From positions 248,001 to 312,000 of the forward strand of contig JANTUC010000015.1 in assembly GCA_026873275.1 (NCBI GenBank): DNA of 64,000 nucleotides, read 5' to 3'. The DNA is from Pseudopithomyces maydicus (taxonomy: Eukaryota > Ascomycota > Dothideomycetes > Pleosporales > Didymosphaeriaceae). Under the pieces are notes generated by a model that did no database searches, was not told where the DNA came from, and saw nothing but the letters and a program-made list of their open reading frames with translations. The translations under genes were made by a program, and so were the position numbers. This document shows, piece after piece, positions 45,110-56,541 of the stretch; within the stretch, counting starts at the first letter, position 1, and each line of letters begins with the position of its first letter.

Positions 45110-48100
45110 ATGGATCCTTTGAGTGTCGCCGCCAGCATCGCCGGCTTGTTGAGCCTCACCCTTCAACTTGTACAGCTAGGCAACAGCTATAGTCACAAGC
45201 TGTTGAAAACCCAGCTGTATGAGCTCATGTTCGAGATTCGTGCCTTGAAAGATGTATTAGAGCTTTTCAAGGAATTTCTCAACGATCCCGGAACCGATAT
45301 ATCTTTTGGGCCGGTATCGGTCCTCACCTCTACCAACACCAGGTGCGAGACCCTACTGAAAGATGTTCTTGACAAACTTCAAAAGACCGTACTCGAACCA
45401 AGAAAAATTATGCGCGTGGTCGATAGAGTACTTTGGCCATTGAATGAGAAAGAACATCGGCAATCTCTCGAGCAAATCCATCGTTACGTGGAGCTCTACA
45501 ACTTCGCCTTGACGACTCAAGGGTGTTCACTGTTATCAGGGTCTGCGAGGGAGGTTCGAGATGCACTGACAACTCAATGTCAGAAGCTGGAAGATATCAA
45601 GAAACAATGCGGTCCGATGCAAGATCTTAGTCAGCTACTATCTAGGATGACGGATATCCAAACATTGCTACAAGACATGTCTGAGGAGTCGCAGAAGGTG
45701 ACCGCCATTTCAAATGACCTTAAGACCATTGAAAGAGTATCGGTCATGACAGAGAAATTTCTGGACGAAAGAGAGCGCTCGAAGATACTCTCATGGCTTT
45801 CCTCTGCCACATTTGAGAGCAAACAGAGGCAGCTGCTGGCCACCTATGTGCAAGGAACAGGAAATTGGCTTCTCGAAAACGATGTCTTTTGCAAATGGAG
45901 GTCTCGAAAACCATCAGCTTTATGGTGCACAGGAATTCCAGGAGCCGGCAAGACGATTCTGGCCTCATTAGTTGCAGATACAATGAAGCGTGCTGGATCT
46001 GATGTTGCGTTCATCTTTGCCGATTATTCGGAAGCCAACATCTACACAGCGGCAAATCTCTTGTCTTCGATAACACGTCAATTGGCTGCGCAGAGTAAGA
46101 CAGCCATGGAATCAGTGCATCTCAGACACTCGTCAACAGAAAATCCAGACCATCTTACTTTCCAAGAACATCTGGAGTTGTTGAATGAGATTGCAAAGAA
46201 TATTGGTCATATTCACCTGATAATAGATGCAGTGGACGAGCTTCCGACTACGGGCGACTCACATCGCTTGGATACCCGAGCCGAGCTTCTCAACGCTATA
46301 GCATCGATGGATTGCGTCTCTGTCTTTTATACTGCTCGCCCTCACATAGATCGACTTCTCTATGCTCCTTCTGCCGAACACTTGGTCATAGAGGCGAGAG
46401 ACGAAGACCTGCGGGAATTCATACATCACAGGATATCTTCCTCACATAGACTGTCGAAGAGGGTCGCAGAAGATTGCAGACTCCGGGAACAGATGTTCCG
46501 GCAAATAAGCACCAAAGCTGCTGGAAGCTTTCTCCTGGCTAGGCTACAAGTTGACCAAGTGGCTGATGCAGCAGTATCCGTTCGCCATATACGGGAGGCA
46601 CTTGGTGAACTCTCCGGACTGTTAGACGAGACATACCGGAAGACCATAGATCGTATACGCAAACAGTCTGAACTTGAAGCACATATTGCATTACGAGCAA
46701 TATCCTGGGTAGCCAATGTCAAACGTCCACTGACTGTTCCAGAGTTCATGCACGCAATTTCATTGAGAAGAGAAGATATATATTTCGACACAAGTGGGCT
46801 CCTTGATATCGATCTCATTGTCGAAACATGTAGTGGGCTCCTTCAAATTCAGCCCGCCGCTTGGGAACTCAGGGGTACCAATGGTCCATTCGAGCGCGAT
46901 GATACAGTGGGATTCGTGCACTACACTACTCAGGAATATGTGAACTCTTTATCCGAGCCACTTGTGGACAACATCCATGGAGACATTGCAAATACCTGCC
47001 TCTCTTACCTGTGCTTGAAGGAATTCGAGCTAAGAACAAGGCCTCCACGAAATTCATACCCATTCCTAGCCTATGCAGCGCCATTCTGGCCAGCACACGC
47101 GCGAACGACCGGAGAAAATCTTCGAGAGGATCTGCTGAAAGGTCTTATCTCCGAGTTCCGCCCACAACTGTCAAGAAACTGGCTCCAGTATGCCTTACAG
47201 TCAGAGCTGGGATCATCCAACAACCCACAGATACCCATCGGGTTTGCGGCCGCTGTATTGGCAATCAATGGAGCCATATCGGCTCTACGTTTTGTTCTGA
47301 ACAGTGGGGTCAGAGTGAACGTCCGTTACCGTGGAACGCTGAGTCCTTTGAAAGTTGCGTTTTCATCAAGCAGAAGGTATGATGAATGTGTGATCATGCT
47401 CATGCGGGCGAGCCTGCAAGAAAGAACCGGTCCTTTCGAACCACAACTTCCACCAGTTTTGGATGAAGATCGCAAGCGTCACGTCGCTCGAATTTTTGAT
47501 TGGTTCTCGGAGGTGCTAGACGATTGCCTTAAGCTCGGATGCCTCGACGTTCTCGACTCCTTCCTTGACCATAATACTGACGTCGCGAATCTCATTTTTC
47601 CGGGAACTAGCAAAATCTTAAAAGCATATTCAGGAACAATGTCTCCACATTCGTTGGTTATTCTGGGCCTATGTCAGCAAAAACGACTCACATCAGGCAT
47701 ATTAAAAAGTGTCATTGTAGCAAATGACCTGCCTTTTCTACAACTGTTGATCGAAAATGGTCTCAATAGTAATAGTTTTGGAAGTTTCGAGAGCCCTTTG
47801 CTTCTTTCCATCAGGAACCGTCAGCTCTCGATCGCTAGGTACTTGATCGACGAAGGCATGTTCCCTATCAAGAACTCCACTATTCGACATGTACTTGAAC
47901 GGTTTCTGCAGATGAGCATGGAAGATGCACATAACAAGACGTCCGAAGTTTTTGATATCGTTGCAGGCCATTGGAAGAAATGGAAGGATGAATTCGACCG
48001 AATTGACCTAGAAAGTGAAGAATGGGGATATGAACCGCAAGAGGAATCTTTTCCAACATTCCCATGGCTGACCTCCTCAACTCTCATGTACATTTGTAGG

Positions 48101-48472
48101 CACGTTGGAGAGGACATGAGGAACCAAATAAGTTGGGCTATCAGGAAGGGGATACGTCCCATCGACTTTGAACTTTTCGCAGAACAAAACCTCTTGGGGA
48201 CTGAAGTCCATATCTTGGATCAAGAATTCGCCATCGTCATTGAAATGGCTCTTGATGCTATTAATCTCGACGCAACGGCACTGATGCGAAAGATATGTCA
48301 GAACGATTGCGCATTTGAGTACGTCCCAAAGGTTATACCACCCACTCAAGTCGACGCCATGAAGACACTTTACAGAGATATGTTGGATGCGTGTTCTAAG
48401 TTTGCTGCCAGACCAATGCTAGAATCTACTTCGCCCAAAAAGCGGCGTTTAAGCGAATTTGAAAGTAGCTGA
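45110..48472 (+). CDS. NACHT STAND protein (fungal NLR), 1,120 residues
   Basis: NLR-like STAND ATPases in fungi act in non-self recognition and can trigger cell death; this one's trigger is unknown. The N-terminal ~190 residues (M-D-P-L-S-V-A-A-S-I-A-G-L-L) match the common fungal STAND N-terminal domain. Walker A is G-I-P-G-A-G-K-T (about 275-282), Walker B is H-L-I-I-D-A-V-D-E-L (about 369-378), and the T-A-R-P-H sensor-like strand follows at about 425. The remaining ~500 residues are helical with weak ankyrin-like units (L-L-I-E-N-G-L-N-S, A-R-Y-L-I-D-E-G-M). The C-terminus S-P-K-K-R-R-L-S-E resembles a nuclear localisation signal. Single exon, intact frame. Confidence 0.88.
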   Translation: MDPLSVAASIAGLLSLTLQLVQLGNSYSHKLLKTQLYELMFEIRALKDVLELFKEFLNDPGTDISFGPVSVLTSTNTRCETLLKDVLDKLQKTVLEPRKIMRVVDRVLWPLNEKEHRQSLEQIHRYVELYNFALTTQGCSLLSGSAREVRDALTTQCQKLEDIKKQCGPMQDLSQLLSRMTDIQTLLQDMSEESQKVTAISNDLKTIERVSVMTEKFLDERERSKILSWLSSATFESKQRQLLATYVQGTGNWLLENDVFCKWRSRKPSALWCTGIPGAGKTILASLVADTMKRAGSDVAFIFADYSEANIYTAANLLSSITRQLAAQSKTAMESVHLRHSSTENPDHLTFQEHLELLNEIAKNIGHIHLIIDAVDELPTTGDSHRLDTRAELLNAIASMDCVSVFYTARPHIDRLLYAPSAEHLVIEARDEDLREFIHHRISSSHRLSKRVAEDCRLREQMFRQISTKAAGSFLLARLQVDQVADAAVSVRHIREALGELSGLLDETYRKTIDRIRKQSELEAHIALRAISWVANVKRPLTVPEFMHAISLRREDIYFDTSGLLDIDLIVETCSGLLQIQPAAWELRGTNGPFERDDTVGFVHYTTQEYVNSLSEPLVDNIHGDIANTCLSYLCLKEFELRTRPPRNSYPFLAYAAPFWPAHARTTGENLREDLLKGLISEFRPQLSRNWLQYALQSELGSSNNPQIPIGFAAAVLAINGAISALRFVLNSGVRVNVRYRGTLSPLKVAFSSSRRYDECVIMLMRASLQERTGPFEPQLPPVLDEDRKRHVARIFDWFSEVLDDCLKLGCLDVLDSFLDHNTDVANLIFPGTSKILKAYSGTMSPHSLVILGLCQQKRLTSGILKSVIVANDLPFLQLLIENGLNSNSFGSFESPLLLSIRNRQLSIARYLIDEGMFPIKNSTIRHVLERFLQMSMEDAHNKTSEVFDIVAGHWKKWKDEFDRIDLESEEWGYEPQEESFPTFPWLTSSTLMYICRHVGEDMRNQISWAIRKGIRPIDFELFAEQNLLGTEVHILDQEFAIVIEMALDAINLDATALMRKICQNDCAFEYVPKVIPPTQVDAMKTLYRDMLDACSKFAARPMLESTSPKKRRLSEFESS

Positions 48473-49285
48473 GCGGGCAGACAAATATATTATATAAAAT
48501 TCAATCTCTCATTGTCTCAACCGCCCTCTTCGTATGCTCTCCCATATCTCTATCCGCATTTGAAGTACTTGCTGGAGCAAATCTATTGTAACAACTTAAT
48601 ACCCACTCGGGCGTCACTATTCCAAATGTTTTGAAACAAAAAAAAATCACAGTTTGCTATTTTTGGGCGCCGAGCCTTACTAGCATCCATCACAAGCTTG
48701 AGGCTAAGTAGCATATATGCACAAACATTTTGTACCTAGGTACCTAGGTATCTGGTGGGACACGTGATCGTCGTATCGCCCGGCCGCCTGTTAACTGAAT
48801 TTATAGAGGGAAGGCCTCATGGAGAGTACCTGCTTTTCTACCTTCAACATCCTCGGAACAATACAATTCCTTGATAGCGGTTATGTTAGGAACGAGTGAA
48901 GAGAACTCGGAGACTCTATCAGCCTCGTATACAACTCCTCATAGGGTTTTACACGCCCAACTTGAACCAATCAAATTGCACCACGAGCTTCGACTCACGA
49001 TATTTACACCACCACACTTGAACCAAAGGGTCCGGATCTCGCTCAACTGGTCAATATCTCTTCTGGTGGTCTTGGGCCATCCTCTCACGCGTGCAGAGAA
49101 ACATAGTGAGCACATGACTATCACAACACTAAATATCTTCGTCAAAGATGATGACCAGTAGCATACTGAAAAGGCATCTTCAGACATGACTTATTGAACC
49201 ATAAAATCTGTATTTATTTGGAACCTCGTAAAAACACGCTTTCAATCCTATCTAAGATGTACACGACAAACAACGCAACTTTGTT
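48473..49285. other. Intergenic between convergent NLR and permease
   Basis: About 810 bases with a repeated CCTAGGTA element (near 48738-48750) and a CACGTG near 48763. No gene recognised. Confidence 0.45.
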
Positions 49286-50926
49286 TTACCTTCCAAAAGC
49301 TTTTCTCTCGAAATATCGCGCAACCGCGTAACTGACAAACGCAAACGCGAACCCAAGCTCGAACCCTACATCTCCGCCAAACGGCGCCTCGCCCGCATGC
49401 AACGCAATAGGCCCCACGAACCACGACTGGCTCATACCAGTCACCATGCCTGCGACACCGCAGCAGAAGGCAAACACCGCTGCAATGCTAGGAGGCAGTT
49501 TCGACGGTTGGTCGTAGAAAGCTGGTTCGTACGCGTCCATGCTACGGCGGTAAATCAGGTGCTCGGAGAAGGCGATCCCCTCGTAGATAGCGAGCCAGTA
49601 CCCGATGAAGTTCATGAAGTTCTCCAGCACCTCCTCGAAATGCGAGTATCCGGGAATCGCAATCGCAATGTACACGCCGGTCGCGATGGTGGTCCAGATG
49701 AAGCGCGGGACGCGCTGGGTCCAGCGGCCCATGACCTGCATGGTGAGGGCGACGGAGTAGATGTTGGGGCAGTTGTTGGCGACGATGGAGAGGGCGAGGA
49801 CGACGAGGCAGAACTTGCCGAAGCCGCCGAGTGGGGAAGAGGACGGCGGCGAGCAGGCCGCCGGTTCCAGAGGCGGTGTAGCCTTCCATGTAGCGGTTGT
49901 TGCCGCCGTCGATGGTGGTCGCGGTCATGATGGCGATGCCGAGGAATTCGGTGAAGAGCAGCGGGATCATGAGCCCGATCCAGACGGAGGCGAAGACCTT
50001 CTTGCGGGATTGGTGCACCGGCTGGTACACGGTGTAATCTGCGGCGTAGCTCGTCCATCCGGTTGCGAAGCCGTATACGACACTGCCGAAGCTGAGGACG
50101 CCGCCGAGCTCGGAGGTGCCCACGCCCATGGGGAGGTTCACGAAAGCGCCAGAGTGTGCGAATTCGCCAAGTACGACGAGGAAGACGATGAAGGTCGGGA
50201 TCCAGCTCCAGAACTCGTAGGCGTGCACCACCTTGTAGCCGAAGAAGGTGACGAGGAGGGTGCCTACCGCGATGACGACGATGCCAGCCCAGCCCGGGAC
50301 GTCGTTGTTCACGGCGTGGATCAGCTGGGCGCCAACAATGCTGTTGACGGAGCTCCAGCCGATACATGCGAGCACGTTGAAGAAGGCAATGAGCTTGACG
50401 CCCCACCAGCCAAACCAGAAGCGTGACAATACCATCTGGCGGAGGCCGAATCGCGGGCCAAAGGTGCTGAAGAAGCAGACGGAGATGACGCCCAGCATGT
50501 TGAAGAAGATACACGTGAGAATCGCGTCGACAAATCCTAGGAAGAACAGCTTCTGGGCGAGGAGACCGATGGCGAAGGAGGAGATGACCATGTTGGCGGA
50601 GAGCCACTGTTGCGCCCTGTCAGTCTGAAGCGCTTCTCGTAACCCAATTCGCGAGCTTTCGATCCGTGCAAGTTGCGGCCCGATCATGAGTGCAGCAGAA
50701 AAGGTAGATTTACCATAGTCCCCACATTCAGCAAAGAATGGTCGTCGCGTTCGTCCTCGGGCACGCGCTCAATGCCCCTCTGCTCAACGTGCAGCTTTCC
50801 GGCCAGCCTCTGGATCTTCGCGTACGTGCTGTTTCCATACTCGAACGTCTCGCCTGCCACGGCGCCATCGCCCGAGGATCCGACTCTTGCCGCGTCCTTC
50901 TCCACGTCGATGGTTGAGTCGAACAT
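49286..50926 (-). CDS. NCS1 purine/cytosine permease (FCY2-like; one frameshift site)
   Basis: Proton-coupled uptake of cytosine and purines across the plasma membrane. Exon 1 (50714-50926) is the cytosolic N-terminus with R-G-I-E-R-V-P-E-D-E-R. A 107-nt intron (50607-50713) precedes W-L-S-A-N-M-V-I-S-S-F-A-I-G. About 12 membrane segments follow, with family blocks F-G-P-R-F-G-L-R-Q-M, F-N-V-L-A-C-I-G-W-S-S-V-N, S-Y-A-A-D-Y-T-V-Y-Q-P and I-V-A-N-N-C-P-N-I-Y-S. The frame breaks at the C4 run near 49834; adding two C gives A-V-L-F-P-P-L-G-G-F-G-K-F. It lies between two NLR genes, with no evident functional link. Confidence 0.88.
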
Positions 50927-52999
50927 TTTCGCACGCGACCTCGTCGCTAGCGACCTGAGGAGGGAGAAAGGCGGAATGGTGGTAGGGCGTGCGGGACAAT
51001 CGCAACTTCTCTCGAAGTCGGCGACACCGGGGGTTGCGACCAGGTTCGGGAGGATACCGAAGGGGAGATGGTGAGAGAAGCTTTGGAGCGCGCACGCGGC
51101 GTCGATATAACGACTCGAATTTCGTGCCGTGGATCAGCAGGGCTGAAGGACGATAAAGCTAGCGCGATAACACGGTCCCGCCCGTGGAAGAGGCGTTCAA
51201 GTGGTTTCCAGTCAATTTAAACGGGTCGACCGCCGAAGTTGCCCGCCGTGATAGCGTATCACCAGACTGGCGTCCAGCACGCCCATCCAGACGCCTGGAA
51301 CCCCCAAGCTGCATTGCTTCTGCGCGGACGTCGCCGTCGCAGCGTGTATGTGTCTTCCCGCGAGTTACCGCCTCCCCGGGAGCTTCCCACGTCCCGTATC
51401 CTGAGCATCGGGCGGGGCCTAATTTGGAGGCCCTCGACGACGTCTTTGCTTTTCGCGCATTACGCACTCCGCGATAAGGGTTTTACCAGCGACCAATGGG
51501 TGTGGCACGTATGACGGCGACCGGCGGGGCCCGCTTGCGCCATTGCTCTCGCCTCGCCTAAGCAGACCGCTAGCACGAGGCTTGACAGGATCAAGCCTCC
51601 AACGGGCCGAGGCTTCGATAGACTCGTACGAAGGGGGTCTGGGTACCCCAGAAAGAGGTATCAGTGTTGGGGTAGCTATCTATCATCTCACTTCTAATGG
51701 CAGTGACAAACAGGAGGATCGACACAATCTGGGGGCTGGGACGCTCGGAAGCCTACCCAGTTTGTGTAAGTGCCGTGTCGAAAGGGGGAAATTCGATGAT
51801 TGTGGGGATATGCACTTGATCTGTGTACGTCGGTGATATGGTGGTGGTTGTGCGAATTATCAAATATGGTGACACAGCAATCTGGGGTCCGTGAGTGGCG
51901 TTTCAAGTCAAATAGAACGCAATGCCTCCGTTGATACGGTTGCCAGTATGATTGCCCATTGAAAGGTTCTCAGATTGCTTTACTGGGACATGACTCAAAT
52001 CAAATGAGAAGATGGTGTGCTTCGAATCGTGCTGTTCAGTAGTCATTCAATCATCATCGTGAGGACCTAGACAGACCATACCGACTCTAGCCATCATTTC
52101 ACTACTCGAGCTTAAGGTTCATGTTCGTTGTCCAAGCTATCAGCTCATAACCTCGTTCAGACCTTTGAACCATACGCGTAGAAAGACAATTGTCACCAGG
52201 TTCACGTTGGATGTCGATCCGGGCAATCTCAAAACACATTTTTAGTTGCCACTTTATGTATACCATTATGAGCTGTGGAGAGGGAAAGGTTTCTTTCAAC
52301 ATCACGTTTCCATTGAATGAATGGATCTATTGACCTCTTTCATCGTCATTGGAGATCTGAACAGATTATTTCGGCAACTAGTAGCAAGCCATACACAACG
52401 AATTCATAAGCCAGGCAAAGTACCAGAACAATAAACGACTACTATCTATAGCCTAATAGGGAAACTGTGGAGGGTAACATCAAATTCGACTCATTAGGTT
52501 GGATTCGTGGGCCAGCCCCCGAGCCCCGGCCTGAATATGATAACACGTGACATATCACCTGACATGTTGTATCACGTGACTCCAGATCGCGAAGTTTAAA
52601 TCGCCCAATCCTATAACCTGACTTGAATATATTGTGATGAGGGATTGGATCTGACGATGTGGCGGAGTAACCGCTCATTCGATACTAAATTTAGCACCTT
52701 CCCAGCCGACCCATGGAAGTTGCCCACCATCTGGTTCCTGCCAACAGAACAGGTAGATTTGTTTATCAAGTCTGTGTTTCTTTGTTCACCGTTTTTGAAA
52801 AAGTAGCAGCTGGGTGTGGAGCTGATTGGATAAAAAGCTGTCTCCCTCCTGTGACGGTATAAGAAGTTGGTGTTTCTTTGTAGTAATTCTGGTAGCAAAT
52901 TGTTACTTCTATTCACAAAAATGCACCTTCGGATCCACAGCTTTCAAAAAATGCATGTATATACACAGATCTAGTACTATGGCGATCCCAACACTCCAC
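50927..52999. other. Long intergenic, permease promoter side
   Basis: About 2.1 kb. The first part holds the permease promoter. Two CACGTG boxes at 52544 and 52573 lie downstream of the second NLR's 3' end. Short open stretches are unsupported. Confidence 0.45.
52544..52578. promoter_or_regulatory. Paired CACGTG boxes
   Basis: CACGTG occurs at 52544-52549 and 52573-52578, both followed by A (CACGTGA), 29 bases apart. This palindrome is a bHLH (Cbf1-type) site in fungi. The likely target gene is unclear because both flanks are far from a start codon. Confidence 0.4.
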
Positions 53000-55900
53000 T
53001 CATCTTCGGTATCGCTTGAAGTATCCGTTAGAAGCCCCAGGCGAAAGGGAGCGTTTCCCATTGGTAGACCTTATCGGAGGATTACCACGCTGGATAGTGG
53101 TAGCGTTATGCATAGCCGACTCGTGCGAGGCACGCGTTTCCATCGTTCGGTGTTGAAACGCTTCCTTGTCACGCTGCTGGAGTTCTCTGAGCTCGTTCTG
53201 TATTGCCAATCTTACCCAAGATCCCAAATACACTGGCTCTGATTGACGGTTGTATTCGAGCCTCGTGCCAACAATGCGATGCAGAATTTCTACCGTCGGA
53301 TCCGCTCGGTATCGCAAAAAGATTAGAATAAGTTTTGCATGCGCTTGACGGTATTCTAGCCTCGCTATTGTGCGGAGCAAATATATCCACATAGTAGAGT
53401 CTCGGTATCTTTGATTTGGATCGAGTCCATGCTCAAAAAAGATCTTGAATACGGCGCTAGGTTCTTTGCTAGAAAACAGATCCTGTCCTTCCTCGATGTT
53501 GCTTAGAAATACGCAGAACCAGGACTTCGGTGCGGGTCCAGATGTCAGTGGGACGTCTGTGATCCCTGCAACATCCGCGCCGCGACGTAGAAAGGATATC
53601 ATCAGTGTCCAAAAAGACATTATTGCTCTTGGGTCTAGATAGATCGTATCCGTTTGGATCAGGAGTGTAATCCAAAGATTAGTATCCGCTACCACTCCTT
53701 GCTCCAAGATGGAAGAAAGTCCTAAAAAAGATCACGTAAGGCGTCTTGCCCCAGTAAGATGGCCCTAGTAGTTAGTCTTGTCCACATGGGCAGTCTCAGA
53801 TCTACTTTTGCCCCGTGTTGAACCAGTTGTTTCATTACTGGCCAATACGCACTATTGCCCACTGATATGGATATGTTCATCTCATAGGTCTTTAGGAAAG
53901 CGTTCCAAATAGTGGTGTCTTCAATCCGGGCGTGAAGATCAGCTCCCTTTTTCAACACGTCGGAAACCAGGCCCAAATTTATATTTAGGGTCTGTTCGAG
54001 TACGGCGTTGACAATGCTGTCGTCAGGTAAGAAAAGCGTCTCTATATCCTGTTCGAGTATGCTATCGAATGAGCGTACAGTTTTGTCCGGACTAAATAAC
54101 ATAGACTGCAGTAACCAATCGAGATCAGATTGCTGATCGATAGTGGTGAGTCGATGTTTGACATATGCATCTTGACGGTAACGAACGGCTGCTCTTAGCA
54201 TCATTGTATGCCGTCTTGTTGTTTGCAAGCTTTCCGTATAGATTAATGGAATCAAGTGATCAATATGATCAATGACTTCACATGTCCAATATATATCTGA
54301 TTCAACCATGTGGTTTGTTTGAAGAGCTGAGTCGATGGTAGCTGCAAATTTCGCAGTATCAACAAAATGGCGAAGTTCCAATTTTGAGTTTAGGTACTTG
54401 GCCTCACCAAGCACAACACCCGCAGCCGCTTTCAGAGGATCAAAGCCATGCGACGCACGAGCTTCTAAGAAGGTTTTGATTCCCGGTGTAACAAGAAAAT
54501 CTTTAAGAGTGCGATGAAGAAAATCAACCGTTATGTGATACGAATCCTCGTCAGAAGCTGGCTCGAGCAGACCCTTATAGCGACCATTAAGTCTCCATCG
54601 TGTTTCGAGACATCGCTCCGTAACTTCGGTACGATTCATCGGCTGAAATGTAGTTGACCACCCCATATAAGGATCTTCTTCGTCCAGAAAAGAATAGTGG
54701 ATGAGCTTGAGGGGTTCAGGACACGCAAGTGCCGTAAGAAAGGTTCGAGCCATTCGCTCACCGTATACTGGACTCACTGATTGCAGAATGTGTTGGAAAA
54801 ACTCCTCCAAATCTGTCGGTATCTCATCTAATCTCTTTCTGAGGAGGCTCACTGGGTCGCTATTCGACTGACCCTCACATAATGAACGTACAACCAGACG
54901 AACCCACAGGAATACGCCTTGAGCTCTGTGTCCTATCTCAGATACAAGCTCATCGTATTGGCTTTTGTCAATTCTTGATCTGAATTCTTTTCGACGATCC
55001 ATTAAACACTCTCTTGCAAACTTTTCGATGTCATCCTTGGTGTAAAGATGCAGTTGTAGAGATCCATGGCTCGACTTCCCAATGGTATGCAGAAACTGAT
55101 TCCAAGGTCTGCTTGACACACAAATCTTAAGATTAGACTGTTGTGCAAGGACATTGATAATGTCGATGAGCTTGTAGGGATCCCCGTTGTATTCATCTAG
55201 CCCATCAATATGGAAGTAAAATTTGGTAGACATAGTTCGTAGCGATTGTAGCTTTGTGAAAGCTCCTTGTAGCTCAGCGAGCGACCAGTCACTACCGGTC
55301 TGGCGAACTGTTGACATGCATCGTTCGGGACAAAGAACCGGGATTAGATCCGGAAGTTCCCCCAGTATAGTGTGAAGTAGAGATTGCAACAGCCCTTCAA
55401 CCGATTTCTGCATTTCGGTGCCGGCATTCCAAAAGTAGAAGCTCGCTCGGATCAGTCGCTGGTTACCAGCCCATTGACGAAGCAAGTCTAATGTAGAGTG
55501 ATGCGCTTCTAAAAACTTCATCAGTGTCGACTTCCCGGAGCCTACTTGATCATTTAGCCAAATATCCATCAACGCGAATTTGATGGCTCCTTACCAGGTT
55601 TTCCAGTTATCCAATAGACGCCTTCACCATTTTCTAACCAGTTGGATAATGTAACTTTCCGCCGGGGGTCCGCTTCCGACAAAGAATCGCGCATGAATAC
55701 CCACTTGAATGTTTCACGATGAGCCTTGACTATCTTAGTGTGTCGTACAGTCATGGATGAAAAAGTCAAACTCTTCAGGATAGTGTGAGTTTTGCGCTCC
55801 AAAACTTTTTTCACCGTAGATTGAGTTGACTTTTGTAAAGCTACCACTTCTTGATCCACTGACGGAGGACAGATCCTTTCAGTACTCAAATGTTTGCTGA

Positions 55901-56541
55901 TCAGAGACAGGTTATTTAATATCTTTTCTAGCATTTCTGAAAGGTTGATGTTTTCTTGGCTAGTGGTAGGGAACTTGTTGTTTTCTTGGTGCATCTCTGC
56001 GGTTAACTTGACAAAACTATCGTTGAGGCTTGTTTGGGCATTTCTAGACATAAATTAGACCCTGTTCTGAAATTCTATCCCATGATATCTGACAGTGTCG
56101 ACCATTATTTGGAACCTACCTTGTCTCTACAACGAGGTGAAACTGCAATTGATCTCGAATAGCTTCTAACCGCGAATCAATCTTTTTTATTTCACTCTCC
56201 TTCCAGATAAACTTCAAAGCTTGCCGAAAGCAGTCCCATTTCCCAGGTCGACTTGTTTTGTGATTACGACTTTTCTTCTCGATCTTAACAATTGCATCGG
56301 CTAGTTCAGTTGCAACAGAGTTTGCCTGATCAGCCAGTGCTTTCAAGTCCGGTGCATTGCATTCTCCTGCTAGTGATTTACTATGATTTTTGAGACTCTG
56401 AGCGATAATCCCAAGATCGAGGTGGCTTGCTGGCTGTTCTCCATTTTTCCTGATTGCAGAGCTTATTCTGAACAACCCCAAGCCGAACTGAACAAACTGC
56501 AATACATTCGCAGCGATACCAACAGCTGCGAGAGCTTCCAT
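53000..56541 (-). CDS. NACHT STAND protein (fungal NLR, DUF7791-like), four-part gene (one frameshift)
   Basis: A second, unrelated-looking NLR. The start (56541) opens M-E-A-L-A-A-V-G-I-A-A-N-V-L-Q-F, typical for this class. Exons: 56120-56541, 56043-55595 and 55541-53000. Introns are 56044-56119 (76 nt) and 55542-55594 (53 nt). The second intron falls inside the Walker A codons: I-T-G-K-P-G is completed as G-S-G-K-S-T-L-M-K-F. Walker B is F-Y-F-H-I-D-G-L-D-E-Y, followed by I-C-V-S-S-R-P-W, and D-F-L-H-R-T-L-K-D-F-L closes the NACHT region. Near 53722-53728 a T6 run needs one more T to join R-D-L-F to L-G-L-S-S-I-L-E-Q-G. The last 235 residues carry weak ankyrin-like units and end in a basic tail (Y-F-K-R-Y-R-R). 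Confidence 0.82.

Noticed and set aside
49286..56541. Gene cluster linking the permease with the NLR pair
   Set aside because: Different strands and large gaps, with no shared promoter or known functional link; proximity alone is not evidence.
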